Source of the DNA: Treponema putidum
GTDB taxonomy: Bacteria > Spirochaetota > Spirochaetia > Treponematales > Treponemataceae
Assembly: GCF_000755145.1 (NCBI RefSeq)
Contig: NZ_CP009228.1
Coordinates: forward strand, 1,783,694 to 1,847,693
Length of the DNA: 64,000 nucleotides
Direction: 5' to 3'
Part shown: positions 35,218-46,832 of the stretch, in pieces
Numbering within the stretch: the first letter of the stretch is position 1
Layout: every line of letters begins with the position of its first letter
The notes under the pieces: generated by a model
What the model was told of the DNA's origin: nothing
Seen by the model: the letters and a program-made list of their open reading frames with translations, nothing else
The model's database searches: none
Made by a program: the position numbers and the translations under genes

Positions 35218-35847
35218 ATGAACTGTATTTTTTTGGGCCCTCCGGGAGCCGGAAAGGGAACCCTCGCTTTTGAGGTTTCAAAATCGTATAAGATTCCGCA
35301 CATTTCAAGCGGAGATCTTTTTAGAGCTGCAATCAAGGAACAAACCGAATTGGGAAAAAAGGTTAAGGCTGTAATAGATTCCGGGGCATTGGTAAGCGAT
35401 GAGCTCACAATTGCCCTTATAAAGGAAAGATTGGAAAAGGATGATACTAAAAACGGTTTTATCCTCGACGGCTTCCCCCGTACGATTGCTCAAGCTGATG
35501 CCTTAGAGAATATTGCAAAGATTCATTCCGTTATCAACTTTGATATAAGCGATGATGAGGTTATCAAGCGGCTTTCAGGAAGACGGGTTTGCTCTTCATG
35601 CGGTAAAAGTTTTCATATTGAATTCGTAAAACCTAAAAAAGAAAGTGTTTGTGATTCATGTTCGGGAGAGCTCATTATCCGTCCCGATGATAAAATCGAA
35701 GCCGTCCAAAAGCGTCTTGAAACTTACAGAAATCAAACCGCCCCATTGATAGACTATTATACAAAAAAGAATTTAATCGTAAATATAGATGCCCGCTCGT
35801 CAACGGATAAAGTATTGGCTTCTTTTAAAGTGAAGTTTCCGAATTAG
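35218..35847 (+). CDS. adk: Adenylate kinase
   Basis: A 209-residue adenylate kinase (ATP + AMP = 2 ADP). P-loop GPPGAGKGTL at residues 8-17, AMP site SSGDLFRAAI, FILDGFPRTIAQ, and a long-form LID with four cysteines (Cys125, 128, 145, 148), the zinc-binding type. AAGGAAGAAAA precedes the ATG. A stem-loop terminator follows. Confidence 0.95.
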   Translation: MNCIFLGPPGAGKGTLAFEVSKSYKIPHISSGDLFRAAIKEQTELGKKVKAVIDSGALVSDELTIALIKERLEKDDTKNGFILDGFPRTIAQADALENIAKIHSVINFDISDDEVIKRLSGRRVCSSCGKSFHIEFVKPKKESVCDSCSGELIIRPDDKIEAVQKRLETYRNQTAPLIDYYTKKNLIVNIDARSSTDKVLASFKVKFPN

Positions 35848-35849
35848 TG

Positions 35850-35887
35850 GAAGAGGGCAACTTGTTCAGACGCAAGTTTCCCTCTTC
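35850..35887 (+). terminator. Terminator downstream of adk
   Basis: GAAGAGGG-c-AACTTG pairs with CAAGTT-t-CCCTCTTC around an eight-base loop, followed by TCTTAAAAATTTTT. It begins two bases after the adk stop codon. Confidence 0.75.
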
Positions 35888-35932
35888 TCTTAAAAATTTT
35901 TAGTTTAGTCAGACCCGCCGCAATAAGATATA

Positions 35933-35975
35933 GGGAACCTCTAAAAACTTCAGTTTTTTCGAGATTTACCTTAGA
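35933..35975. repeat. 43-bp palindromic repeat, copy B
   Basis: In inverse orientation to copy A at 22895-22937; 38 of the first 40 positions agree, with both differences in the right arm. Confidence 0.7.
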
Positions 35976-35985
35976 GTATAAAAAA

Positions 35986-36047
35986 ACTAGGCTGTAAATA
36001 CCTGTCTTGCAGAATGTCTTACAGAAAGACAGGATAAACAGCCTAGT
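35986..36047. terminator. Two-tier 62-base hairpin between adk and tpl
   Basis: Outer arms ACTAGGCTGT/ACAGCCTAGT enclose inner arms CCTGTCTT/AAGACAGG. A second hairpin, AAGGTAAAC/GTTTACCTT, follows at 36051-36077, next to the tpl stop. Probably the bidirectional end of two convergent units. Confidence 0.55.
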
Positions 36048-36083
36048 GTAAAGGTAAACTTGTAATTTGTTTACCTTGTAAGC

Positions 36084-37550
<1,467 letters not shown>

Positions 37551-37579
37551 GGTAGTATAATATGTGATATAAATATTCT

Positions 37580-38206
37580 ATGAAATTAAAAAAGGCTCGG
37601 ATTATTTTAAGTTTTTTATTCTTTTTTGTTATTTATCCTCACATCAAGGCAGAAGGCAACGAGTCCGATTTTTCGACAGTGTTGGAAGAAGCAGAAAAAT
37701 ATTTTTCAGACATAGATTGGACGGAATCCGGGAGTGTTTTGCCATATCCCATGCCGGAGCCTTTTATATTGGATGATGTACAAACAGATAACCTCAGCTC
37801 TTACGGTGATACCGATTTACAGGAAACTTTATTCCCTTCTTTAGAGGGGCTGGGTATATTAGATTATACAGGCATTGAAAAATCCGTGTTAAATTTTTTA
37901 GATAATTTAAGTTTACAATTTAAAGAAAGCAAAGTGGATATAAGCCTTTGTTCAAAAGAAAAACCTTTTTTACCTTATCTTATAAACTACAGGCTCGATT
38001 CCTTTAAGCCCATAGTTTCGTCTTTTTACGGCAGACCTGAAAACACGGCTGATCAAAAAGTAAAAGCTATGTTTAGGTGTAATATCAGAGGCAACGAAAA
38101 AGTATTTTATAGACTTTTTGAAATAACACTTATTTTTATGGACGAAAAATGGTATATAGATTCCTTTGATGTTATTGGAGATGAAAATGAACAAGCCTCT
38201 CAATAG
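37580..38206 (+). CDS. Exported protein of unknown function
   Basis: A 208-residue protein with a signal peptide (KKARIILSFLFFFVIYPHIKA). The mature part is acidic and has no motif I recognise; IKAMFRCNIRGNEKVFYRLF-like strands and DEKWYIDSFDVIG near the C-terminus suggest an NTF2-like or beta-rich fold, not assignable by eye. Its end overlaps the start of the next gene by 20 bases, so the two are translated together. Confidence 0.7.
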   Translation: MKLKKARIILSFLFFFVIYPHIKAEGNESDFSTVLEEAEKYFSDIDWTESGSVLPYPMPEPFILDDVQTDNLSSYGDTDLQETLFPSLEGLGILDYTGIEKSVLNFLDNLSLQFKESKVDISLCSKEKPFLPYLINYRLDSFKPIVSSFYGRPENTADQKVKAMFRCNIRGNEKVFYRLFEITLIFMDEKWYIDSFDVIGDENEQASQ

Positions 38207-39012
38207 AATCGAATACGAATATATTTCGGATACCCTTGTAAGGGAAAAACCTCCTTTAAATCTTTTATGTAAAAATAATTTTGTAAAGTTAGATCCTTTT
38301 TTTATAAAATTATAGGAGAATATATTTTTTTTAAGACCGAAGGTATAGAACCGAATGATGATATAAAAGTTTTTTTTAATCATCGAAAAAGACCCCTTTA
38401 TTTTTTAGTAAGGTAGAAAAAAAAGAAAATATTTTGGCCTTTAAGCTTTCAGATAAATTTTATAAATATGATGATGAACTTAAAAACTGCAAAATTTTAT
38501 TGTGGAATTCTAACGGCTTTAAACTAAAAGCTGATATTTCAAGAGACTTTCCCCTTAGCTTTCCTTGCCCGCCGATTGTAGATGATGAGGACAGCGAAAA
38601 ATTTGCCGAACTTCGACCTAAAATTTCTTCTTTGATGAAGATAAACGAAGAAAAAGTGCCGGATGCTTTTTTTTACCGCCTTTATGACATATTGATAAAA
38701 AACAACGCTCCTGAATTTTCCCCATGCCTTTTATACATAGATGCGGAATTTATACTTATTTTTTGTACTGAAGAAAAAAGCAAACCTATTTCCGTTCAAG
38801 TATCGGCTCAAACTGAAATAGGTTTTGATCACAGAAAAGTTAATTTTTTATCGGTATTTTCTTTCTTTTTGCCTGCCGTTCATCCGAATCAGGCAGGAGA
38901 AAAGTGCGGAATCTTGTGCCTTTCAATTAAAAATATTCAAGAAGAAGACAAACGCTTTTTACATGAAAAAGCGCATTCGAGCAAATACGGATATCCTAAA
39001 AGCAAGCTTTAG
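38187..39012 (+). pseudogene. Unknown protein broken by two single-base deletions
   Basis: Starting at the ATG at 38187 (MNKPLNRIEYEYISDTLVRE), the frame stops at 38313. The second frame gives IIGEYIFFKTEGIEPNDDIK and VFFNHRKRPLYF. The third gives SKVEKKENILAFKLSDKFYK on to 39012. Adding one A to the A4 run at 38306-38309 and one T to the T6 run at 38401-38406 yields a continuous 275-residue protein. The middle section resembles a PilZ-like or beta-barrel segment, not certain. No signal peptide. Confidence 0.6.
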
Positions 39013-39024
39013 CACTGAGTATAA

Positions 39025-39567
39025 TTATATTGAAATGCCGTGTTTTTTTTGAGGATATTTTTTTAACATTGCAACTCCGTTTTTTTTCTTGTTAAAAATA
39101 AAGCCTCCATCCCAATATTCTAGGGCAGCAAAGAGAGCGTTTCCTCCGTCATACTCATCGCTTTTGTCCGTTCTAAAAGAAACATAGGCTCCAAGATTTG
39201 CAAAGTCTTGTTTATGAAGACATTCCAAGCGTTTTTTATTGAATTCATTCCACTTATCGATTTCTTTAAAACCTTCTCCCTCATCCTCAACTATTAGATG
39301 TGCATGAGTTGAGCTGAATTCGTACCATACCTTGACTTTTTTGGATGGATTACATCTGTTCCCATGCTTTACGGCATTTTTAATAATTTCGCTTATTTGT
39401 TGCTCTAATAGGTTGATTCCTTTTATTTCTAAAGGTGCAGATTGTACTATCAAGAGTGTAAAATATCTGATTTGTCTAAAATCAGATGGAAATTCTTTAT
39501 ATAACATACCTGTTTTATCGAATAAGGGGCTTTTTTCATCAACTTTAAGTTCTTTTATAGCTGTCAT
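39025..39567 (-). CDS. HATPase-type anti-sigma/serine-kinase-like regulator
   Basis: A 180-residue ATP-binding protein of the RsbW/SpoIIAB type. The N box is EQQISEIIKNAVKHGNRCNP, and the G1 box VEDEGEGFKEIDKWN; a second glycine region is DEYDGGNALFAAL. It should bind or phosphorylate the STAS protein encoded just upstream. With the STAS and PP2C genes it forms a partner-switching module; no sigma factor gene is adjacent. Confidence 0.8.
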   Translation of the reverse strand: MTAIKELKVDEKSPLFDKTGMLYKEFPSDFRQIRYFTLLIVQSAPLEIKGINLLEQQISEIIKNAVKHGNRCNPSKKVKVWYEFSSTHAHLIVEDEGEGFKEIDKWNEFNKKRLECLHKQDFANLGAYVSFRTDKSDEYDGGNALFAALEYWDGGFIFNKKKNGVAMLKKYPQKKHGISI

Positions 39568-39583
39568 ATTTTTGTCCTCCGCT

Positions 39584-39922
39584 TTAGCTTTCCATTTTTT
39601 GTAATGCTTCTTCCAAGCTATTTGTTATGGGAAAATATCCCATCAACTTAGTAAGCTCTATAACTTTTTTCACGGAACCGTGAATATTGGTTATGAAGAG
39701 CCTTAAATTCATCTTTTTTACTGTGGAGCATATATAAATAAGGGCTCCTATTCCTGAAGAGTCTATATAGTCGACATCTTCAAGATTGATTATCATACAT
39801 TTTATTTGACGCTCTATCATCTTCATAACAAGTTCTTTTAGTCTGTATGAATTATATAGGTCCATTTCACCGCTTACGTCAATAATGTAAACTTCTTTGT
39901 TTTTTCGGATTTTTAGTTCCAT
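39584..39922 (-). CDS. STAS-domain anti-sigma-factor antagonist
   Basis: A 112-residue single STAS domain (SpoIIAA/RsbV type). EVYIIDVSGEMDLYNSYRLK and DVDYIDSSGIGALIYI contain the expected phosphorylatable serine in the DSSG motif. It is predicted to be phosphorylated by the downstream HATPase and dephosphorylated by the upstream PP2C protein. Confidence 0.88.
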   Translation of the reverse strand: MELKIRKNKEVYIIDVSGEMDLYNSYRLKELVMKMIERQIKCMIINLEDVDYIDSSGIGALIYICSTVKKMNLRLFITNIHGSVKKVIELTKLMGYFPITNSLEEALQKMES

Positions 39923-39948
39923 AACAATCTCCTTAACAACCTCTTTAA

Positions 39949-41633
39949 TTATCTAGCCTTAATAATCAGCAACGTGCGATCATCGTGAGTTGGGGCCTTT
40001 CCTATAAACGAAACCATATCGGTTTTTATTTTATTTGCAATATCCTTTGAGGAATTTAAATGATTATCTGCCATTAATTTAGCGAGTCTGGTTACGCCAT
40101 ACTGCTCTCCCGCTTCATTAAGGCTTTCAATAATACCATCCGTGTATAAAGCTGCTACATCACCCTCATGCAAAGGAATTTTTATACTATTATATTTTGA
40201 ACGGACATCTATTCCTATAGGGTCGGTTTTTTGCTGAAATAATTCAATTTTATTTTTTTCTTTACTCCATACCATCATTGCCTGATGACCGGCACCTATG
40301 AATTCTATTGTTTTGCTTTTTTGTTCATAGGATAAAAGAGAAATACTTGCAAAGTGGTCTATATCGATCTTCCCTGTAATACCCTTATTAAGCCAATCCA
40401 ATATGGCTTCCATGTTTTGATCCGTGTTTGTGATAAGATAGAGTATAGCTCTAATCATAATCATAATAATGGCCGACTGAATGCTTTTGCCTGCAATATC
40501 TGCGAGAACAACAAAGATTCGTTTTTGTTGAACAATTACATCATAGTAATCACTGCAGATGCCTCTTTCCTGTAAAAAATACTCTCCGATTTCCAAGCCG
40601 GGGATTTTTTTTAAGTTTTTAGGTAAAAGAATTTTTTGAATTGTGGCAACAGTATCGGTTATATTTTCAATTTCAGCGTATTCCGAGGCCTCGGATATGC
40701 TTAAAGTAAGGTTAATAATTTCTGCGGCAAAACCCGATAAATCTTCTCCTATTTTTACTTCATTTTCGGAAAAGGGTGTCCTGTCCGGCCTGCGGGATAC
40801 GGCTGCAACGCCTACCACTACGGTATTTACTATCAAAGGGAAAAAAATTAGGCTTCCGTGCTGTAAAAATTTTTCGCTGCCGTTATCGGGAAGCAAAGGA
40901 TTTCCCTTTCCCTTGCTGATAAGCATGGTTTTCCCGCTTGATGCAACCTCGGTAAATATCGATTCACCCAGTCCAAACTGTGCATGTTTAAAATTGGATA
41001 ATATGTGTTCTTCTTTGCGGGCAAGATCATCCGGCAATTTATAGGGCGGCGGAAAGCTTCCTACCAGCGATTTTACGGTTAAGACATCTTCAAAACTTTG
41101 TACGGCAAGAACTACCGCTCCGTCTGCCGCTAATTCAGTTAAAAAAGATTCGGCAATATGTGAAAACATCTCGGATGAAATATCTTTTCTTCCCTGTATC
41201 AGTCCGTTTGTCTTTTGGAGTAATAAACGTGCCGTGTTTATAAGTTTTCTTGCCATTAAAGAGTCTTTTGACGGCAGGTTTTTAAGCTCGTTTATATACT
41301 CTGCATTTGCCTTTTCTTTTTTTAGTTTTTCGACCTGCTCCTTTAAATAAGTCTTTTCGGATAAAATCATATAAACCGTAAAAATAACGGCAACCAAGGA
41401 AAGGCCTATATTTAAAATAATATAGTTTTTAAATACCGCTGAAACTGCAGCACTTATGCTTATTATAAAAGTCGATATCACAGTAGAAGATATTAACAAC
41501 TCAAAAGGCCTTGATATCTCTCTGGCTTTTTTTTGTTTATAACCGTCAACCTTATGAGAAACAAGAACAATAAAATAGTCAAAACTGAAAGAGTAATTAA
41601 TGCATAAAAATCAAGAGAAGCAATCCGTTTCAT
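39949..41633 (-). pseudogene. Membrane GAF-PP2C (RsbU/SpoIIE-type) phosphatase, frameshifted near the N-terminus
   Basis: From 41499 the frame gives two hydrophobic spans, a coiled coil (EQVEKLKKEKANAEYINELK), a GAF-like domain (about 105-265) and the PP2C phosphatase (GICSDYYDVIVQQKRIFVVL, ADIAGKSIQSAIIMIMIRAI, ALYTDGIIESLNEAGEQYG). Upstream, MKRIASLDFYALITLSVLTI gives another span in the adjacent frame; one extra A in the A8 run (forward 41527-41534) joins them as KKKAREISRPFELL. The product would reactivate the STAS protein in response to a GAF or membrane signal. Confidence 0.8.
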
Positions 41634-41720
41634 CCTAGTAATTCTATCATCTATAGAGAATATCGTCAAGGTTATTTCAACATATTATTTTAAAAATAAT
41701 TAGAACAATCTCTATTTTTT

Positions 41721-42401
41721 CTAGTCATTTATCTCCAATACATGTCTACTGTACGCATTAATAACTTCTGTCTGCCTATATTTTGAACTGCGGCTTTGTT
41801 GGGGGTCATATATGTGCACTTGACCGTGTACGAGATATTTCGGTTTAAAAAAATTTATGAATTTGGTAAAACATTCAAAACATTCCTGTTTGTTTTCATC
41901 TTTTTCTCCGTCAATAAACGGCGGGCTGTGAGTTACTAAAATGTCCAAATAACGGCCGTATCTTAGCTTATTAAAAAATAATGCCGGAATCATTTTTGAA
42001 AGTTTGCGCTTCATTTGTTTTTCTGTAAACTGGTTTTTTCCGTCATTGTGCTTTTTTGCTCCCGAAATACCGGCTATTATCATATTTTCATATTTACAGC
42101 TTTTAAACCCTATATAAGTGCCCGTGTTGCTTTTTATTTTATTTTCTTTAGAAAATATATTCACTTCTCCTTCCTTTTGCTTTTCTGCCATTTCGGGGTG
42201 ATAATGGGTTAGAGCTTTTAAATGATGGCTTCCGAAAACAAAATAAAGAGGCTTGTTTAAAGATGTCTGTACAAAGTCCAGATACTCTATAGGCAAGTCT
42301 CCGGCTGATATTATAAAATCTACATCTCCATACTTTTCTTTTATGTGTTTGCTGTAAATTACCGGATCTATCTGGTCGGAAATACATAGAATCTTTTTCA
42401 T
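41721..42401 (-). CDS. Metallophosphoesterase
   Basis: A 226-residue calcineurin-like phosphoesterase. IISAGDLP (GD), VFGSHH (in place of GNHE), VTHSPP and HGQVH give most metal ligands. The first motif is SDQID instead of D-x-H, so one ligand is missing or replaced. Substrate unknown. It follows the TPR-Mrr gene by ten bases. Confidence 0.82.
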   Translation of the reverse strand: MKKILCISDQIDPVIYSKHIKEKYGDVDFIISAGDLPIEYLDFVQTSLNKPLYFVFGSHHLKALTHYHPEMAEKQKEGEVNIFSKENKIKSNTGTYIGFKSCKYENMIIAGISGAKKHNDGKNQFTEKQMKRKLSKMIPALFFNKLRYGRYLDILVTHSPPFIDGEKDENKQECFECFTKFINFFKPKYLVHGQVHIYDPQQSRSSKYRQTEVINAYSRHVLEIND

Positions 42402-42411
42402 TATTTGTTTC

Positions 42412-43785
42412 CTAAAATTTAAATTTTACTTTTTCAACTATTCTTTCAAGTTTTTGCCTGTCAATAAGGTTAAATGGCCTATTTTCTGCAAACTTTATTG
42501 CATCAGGAGAAAAATTGCCCGAGGTTATGATGTGAGAAGTAACGACAGCTTGTTTTTTCATCTCTTCATGCACAGACCTTAAAAATGACTCGGTTATAGT
42601 GCTTCCATCTCTTGAAAAAATCAAAAGTTGAGGTTTTTTTCTTGTATTAAGCCATTGTTCCGAGCCTTTTTCTACTGCAAGTATTGTACAGCCCATCTTT
42701 GTTTCTTTTAAGGCTTGGACGGGATAGTCAAAGTACTGCTCGGTAATATCTCTGCACATTTTAAAAAATTCTTCTTTTATGAGAGTCAAATATTCTTTCA
42801 TGTGATCGTTGGTACGCAAATCAGAATATTCTTCAAGTTTTTGAGCCGTATTTCTGAATTTTGGGTTAACGGCACTTATAGCTTCCCATTGCTCTATTGC
42901 CTTGTCTATGTTTCTTTGCTTTTCATAACATTCCGCTAAAAGGTATCTCGAATAAAGCACTTCAGGTGAGGAAGGCTGTTTTGAAGATTTTATCGCACGA
43001 ATAAATTCGAATTCTGCCTTTTCAAGGCTGTTTGTTTCCAAATAGCAGTTTCCTCGTTCAAAAAAGCATTTTGTTCTGATTTCCTGTTTTCTTGCAGCTT
43101 TTTCGAGAGCTGAAAGGGCTCCGGCATAGTTTTTTTTGCTTTTTAATATTCTTCCGTGGTAATAGAGGGTTTCGCTGTTATCGGGGGCTAATTTTAGGGC
43201 AGTGGCAATGGCTTTTTCGGCTTCGGGAATTTGGTTCGATTTAAAAAGTAAAAGTCCCAATGACGCATAAGCCTCAGAAAAGCGGGAATCGACTTCTATA
43301 GTTTTTTGAAAATAAGCTATTGCCTGATCCGTCATATTTTTATTTTCATAGATCTGGCCTGCTTGAAAATAAGGCTTGGGATTTTTAGGATCTTTTTTAG
43401 TTAAAAGTATAAATTCCTTTAAAGCTTCGTCCGGCTGCTGGAATTTTAAATATAAATCTGCTATAATGGTTCTGAATTCGATTTCTGTCGCGGGATTATT
43501 AAATACGGCAGTTTTGTTTAGAGTTTTAAATTCGATAAAGGCAAGATCGTTTTTTTTGTCTGCAAGATAGGCCTTTCCCAGAAGGTAGCGGGCTTCGGAG
43601 TCTCTGGGATTTTTTGAAAGAATGGACTTTGCATCCTTTATGGCAGCTCCGTATTTTCCGGCTTTTAAGTTTTTTTCGATTCTCGATTTCTTTTTTGGAA
43701 AAAGAACCGATTTTAACAAAAAAATAATGAGAAAAATAAGGCCGGAACTTATTGCGGCAATCAAAATAATCGTTAATGAAGACAT
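42412..43785 (-). CDS. Membrane TPR protein with a C-terminal Mrr-like nuclease domain
   Basis: A 457-residue protein. An N-terminal span (TIILIAAISSGLIFLIIFLL) and a basic stretch are followed by about eight TPR units (for example NPKPYFQAGQIYENKNMTDQ, PDNSETLYYHGRILKSKKNY). The last 130 residues resemble the Mrr_cat fold: KMGCTILAVEKGSEQWLN, PQLLIFSRDGSTITESFLR and VTSHIITSGNFSPDAIKFAE, then RPFNLIDRQKLERIV. The usual D...ExK catalytic set is not plain, so nuclease activity is doubtful. Confidence 0.75.
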   Translation of the reverse strand: MSSLTIILIAAISSGLIFLIIFLLKSVLFPKKKSRIEKNLKAGKYGAAIKDAKSILSKNPRDSEARYLLGKAYLADKKNDLAFIEFKTLNKTAVFNNPATEIEFRTIIADLYLKFQQPDEALKEFILLTKKDPKNPKPYFQAGQIYENKNMTDQAIAYFQKTIEVDSRFSEAYASLGLLLFKSNQIPEAEKAIATALKLAPDNSETLYYHGRILKSKKNYAGALSALEKAARKQEIRTKCFFERGNCYLETNSLEKAEFEFIRAIKSSKQPSSPEVLYSRYLLAECYEKQRNIDKAIEQWEAISAVNPKFRNTAQKLEEYSDLRTNDHMKEYLTLIKEEFFKMCRDITEQYFDYPVQALKETKMGCTILAVEKGSEQWLNTRKKPQLLIFSRDGSTITESFLRSVHEEMKKQAVVTSHIITSGNFSPDAIKFAENRPFNLIDRQKLERIVEKVKFKF

Positions 43786-43822
43786 ATCTATATGGTATAG
43801 TTTTTGGGAGGGAATGTCAAAT

Positions 43823-44563
43823 ATGAAAGCGTATTTTTATCAATTAAATTTCAAAAAAGGCATATTTTTTGCCGTTTTTGTATCTTTTTTTTCATTGATT
43901 TTTGCTGTTGACTATTTTGAGGAGGGCAAAAAACTTTTGTATGAAGATAGACCTCAAGAAGCGGTTTCTGCCCTTTTTAAGGCTAGTCAAGAAGCGGAGA
44001 CTCCTAAATCGGTTTATCTTTATCTTGGGGTTGCTTATTTTAGGACAGGGAAGTACAGTGAGGCCTTAACCTATCTTTCTCAGGGTAAAGATAAGGACAT
44101 TCTCAATGGGCATTTGTATTATTATAATATAGGCAATGTTTACTTTTTACAAAATCAGTTTGAAGCCTCCGAATTGGCGTATAGTGAGGCTATTTCTTCA
44201 AACGGTCTATATGCTCCGGCTTTTTTGAATAGGGCTAATACTCGTATAAAACTGGAAAAACTTGAGGGTGCTTTACAAGATTATAAGATTTATTTAAACT
44301 TAAACCCTGAAACGCTCCAAAGATCTTCAATCGAAAAAATGATTTCTCTTCTGGAAGGTATTGCTGAAGAAGCAGCAAGAGCCAGGGCTCTTGCTGAAGC
44401 AAAAAAAGCAGCCGAAGAAGCGGAGCGTTTGGCCGCTGAGGCGAGGTATAAAAAACTTATGGATGATGTAAATTCTAATCTTTCATCGGTAGATAATGCA
44501 GATGCCTTATCGGCCGGTGCCGACAATACAATAGATTATTCGGAGGAAAACGAACTTGACTGA
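43823..44563 (+). CDS. Exported TPR protein with Ala/Glu-rich helical tail
   Basis: A 246-residue protein starting at the ATG at 43823 (MKAYFYQLNFKKGIFFAVFV, signal anchor). The mature part has three or four TPR units (SVYLYLGVAYFRTGKYSEAL; YYYNIGNVYFLQNQFEASEL; YAPAFLNRANTRIKLEKLEG), then a charged helix, EEAARARALAEAKKAAEEAE. It diverges from the TPR-Mrr gene, overlaps the next gene by eight bases, and GGGAGGG lies upstream. Likely an envelope scaffold working with the downstream coiled-coil TPR protein. Confidence 0.8.
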   Translation: MKAYFYQLNFKKGIFFAVFVSFFSLIFAVDYFEEGKKLLYEDRPQEAVSALFKASQEAETPKSVYLYLGVAYFRTGKYSEALTYLSQGKDKDILNGHLYYYNIGNVYFLQNQFEASELAYSEAISSNGLYAPAFLNRANTRIKLEKLEGALQDYKIYLNLNPETLQRSSIEKMISLLEGIAEEAARARALAEAKKAAEEAERLAAEARYKKLMDDVNSNLSSVDNADALSAGADNTIDYSEENELD

Positions 44564-46701
44564 TTTTCAAAAATTTTTAATAGGTACTCTGACGGGTATT
44601 TTGATAGCTGTTTTAGTTGTTGTAGGTATTTTATTTTTTACAAAGAGCAAGGTGCAGGATGCCGGCTCTGCCGATATGCAAACTATTGCAAAGATTGAAG
44701 CTGAAAAAGAAGAACTTGCACGCCTTCAAGAAAAAAGAGCTAAAATTGAAGCCGAGCTTGAACAAGCCAGAATAGAAAGCGAAAAAGAGCGGGCTCTCTT
44801 AGAGGCGGAAAATCTAAGACAGGCTGAAGAAATTAATAAAACTCTCGCTGCTGCTTCTGAAAAAGAAAAAAAGGAAGCTGAGGCTGAAAGAAAAAGAAAG
44901 GCCGAAGAAGCTTTAAAAAGAGCTGAAGAAGCAAAGAAAAGACAAGAAGAATTGATTAAACAGCAACAGGAATTAAAAGAAGCTGAAGCAAGAAAAAAAG
45001 CCTCAATAGATGAAGCAAATAAAATTGCGGCCGAGAAAGCCGAAGCAGACCGCAAAGCAAAGGCTGAACAGGAGCGCAAGGCTAAGGAAGAAGCTGACCG
45101 CAAAGCAAAAGCTGCTGCGGAACAAAAGGCAAAAGATGAATCGGCAAAAAAGATAGCTGAAGAAGAAAAGAAGAGGCTTGAAGATGAAGCTAAAAAGCAA
45201 GCTGCTATAGATGCTCAAAAAGCTCAAGAAGCTGAAAAGCTTGCAAAGCAAAATGCCGATGCAAAGATTAAAGCTCAAATGGATGAGGTAGATCGTCTTG
45301 TTTCTGAAGGAATTAACTTTTTAAATAACGGAAACCTTAATTCGGCTCTTAGTACATTTTCAAAGGCTTCCTCTAAAATGCCCGACTCTGAAGTTTCGTT
45401 TACTGCAAAAAAATATTTGGATATGGCTTCTGCTTTAAATGACTATGCTTCGGCTCGTGAAGGAACAGGGGATGCCGAAAAAGCTCTTTCGGATGCAGAC
45501 GCATACATAAAGAAATCCGTAAATGCCGATGATCAAAACGCAAGAGCTCATTACGTTTATTCTCAAATTGCCGATGCACAAAAACAGCCTCAGGTTGCTC
45601 TTGTTGAATTGGAAAAAGCTCAAAGTTTAGATCCGGATAATTATTTATACAATTATGAACTCGGTAAAAAATATTATTCAAGAGGCCATTATCAAAAAGC
45701 TAAAACTTCTTTTGACCGAAGCGTAAAGTCAAATCCTAAATTTGATAGTGCTTTTTTTAATTTGGGAATGTCTTGCAGAAAGTTAGGTTTGGAAAATGAT
45801 GCTTTTTCCGCTTTTTCTTCTGCTGTAAAGATAAAACCCGATTATGTAAAGGCTTTTTTGGAAATGGCCCGCATACGCAAATCCCAGCGGAAATTTGATC
45901 AAGCTATCGACAACTATAAAAAAGCTCTTTCTTATGAACCTGCCAATCTTTCAGCCTTACGTGAGATGGCTCAAGTCTATGCGGAACTGGGAGAAAATAA
46001 TTTAGCAGAGCGTCACTTTAAGGAAGCCATTACACTAGGCGAAGACGATGCCATAACCTATTATAATTTGGCAACGGTACAAGTTGATTTAGGAAAATAT
46101 GGGGAGGCTTTGGCTAATGCAGAAAAAGCCTATAACCTAAAGCCGGCGGACGCTAGAGTCTTATATACATACGGATTGACCTTAGAAAAAACGGAAAAAA
46201 GCCGAGGCTTACGATTATTATACTCAGGCCGTGTCTGCAAATAAAAGCTATGCAAAACCTAAGATAAACCTAGGCCGTATGTATTTGGATGAAGGTAAAT
46301 TCGGTGAAGCTGAAGAAAACCTTTTAGATGCATATAAACTTGAGCCCAATAATTTTGAAGTAAATACAAATTTAGGCAAGTTATACGGCTTAAAAGGAGA
46401 CTATAATAAGTCCGTTAATCATTATTCAAATGCCGTAAAAACCCAGCCTCTTAGCATTACGGCAAAACAGAATTTGGCTTCGGCTTATATTTCTGCAGAT
46501 CTAAAAGAAAATGCCGTAAGCGTTTATGAACAGATTATCAAGGTTGATGCAAAAAACTGGGATACATATTATGAGTTGGGCAAGCTTTATATAAGCCTGG
46601 ATAAAAAAGCCGATGCAAAACTTATTTTGGAGGGCTTACTGAATAAAAATCCGAATTATTCAAAAGCTGCTGAAATTCGCTCAATGCTTTCGTCCCTTTA
46701 G
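44556..46701 (+). pseudogene. TolA-like coiled-coil plus TPR membrane protein, frameshifted
   Basis: The first frame has an N-terminal span (FLIGTLTGILIAVLVVVGIL), about 210 residues of Ala/Glu/Lys helix (AEEALKRAEEAKKRQEELIK), then many TPR units (PDNYLYNYELGKKYYSRGHY). It stops at 46244. The other frame continues the repeats (AEAYDYYTQAVSANKSYAKP to 46701). Removing one A from the A6 run at 46195-46200 gives 714 residues. The layout, a span, long helix and C-terminal repeats, resembles TolA-type periplasm-spanning proteins. Confidence 0.82.
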
Positions 46702-46704
46702 GGC

Positions 46705-46728
46705 ATCCTTTAGGATATCCTAAAGGAT
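46705..46728. terminator. 24-bp perfect palindrome after the TPR gene
   Basis: ATCCTTTAGGAT is followed directly by its complement ATCCTAAAGGAT, starting four bases after the stop. There is no T tract, so it may be a weak terminator or a binding site. Confidence 0.5.
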
Positions 46729-46832
46729 ATAATTAAGGACAACCGTAAAAACCTTGTCGGATTTTTAGAACTGCCCTATAGTATTTGTTTTAAAATTATG
46801 TTAAACTTGGGAACGTTGTAGGTAGTCTTTAT

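Noticed and set aside
44726-45278. Serine- and phenylalanine-rich minus-strand frames
   Set aside because: They are antisense shadows of the Ala/Glu/Lys coiled coil of the TolA-like protein.
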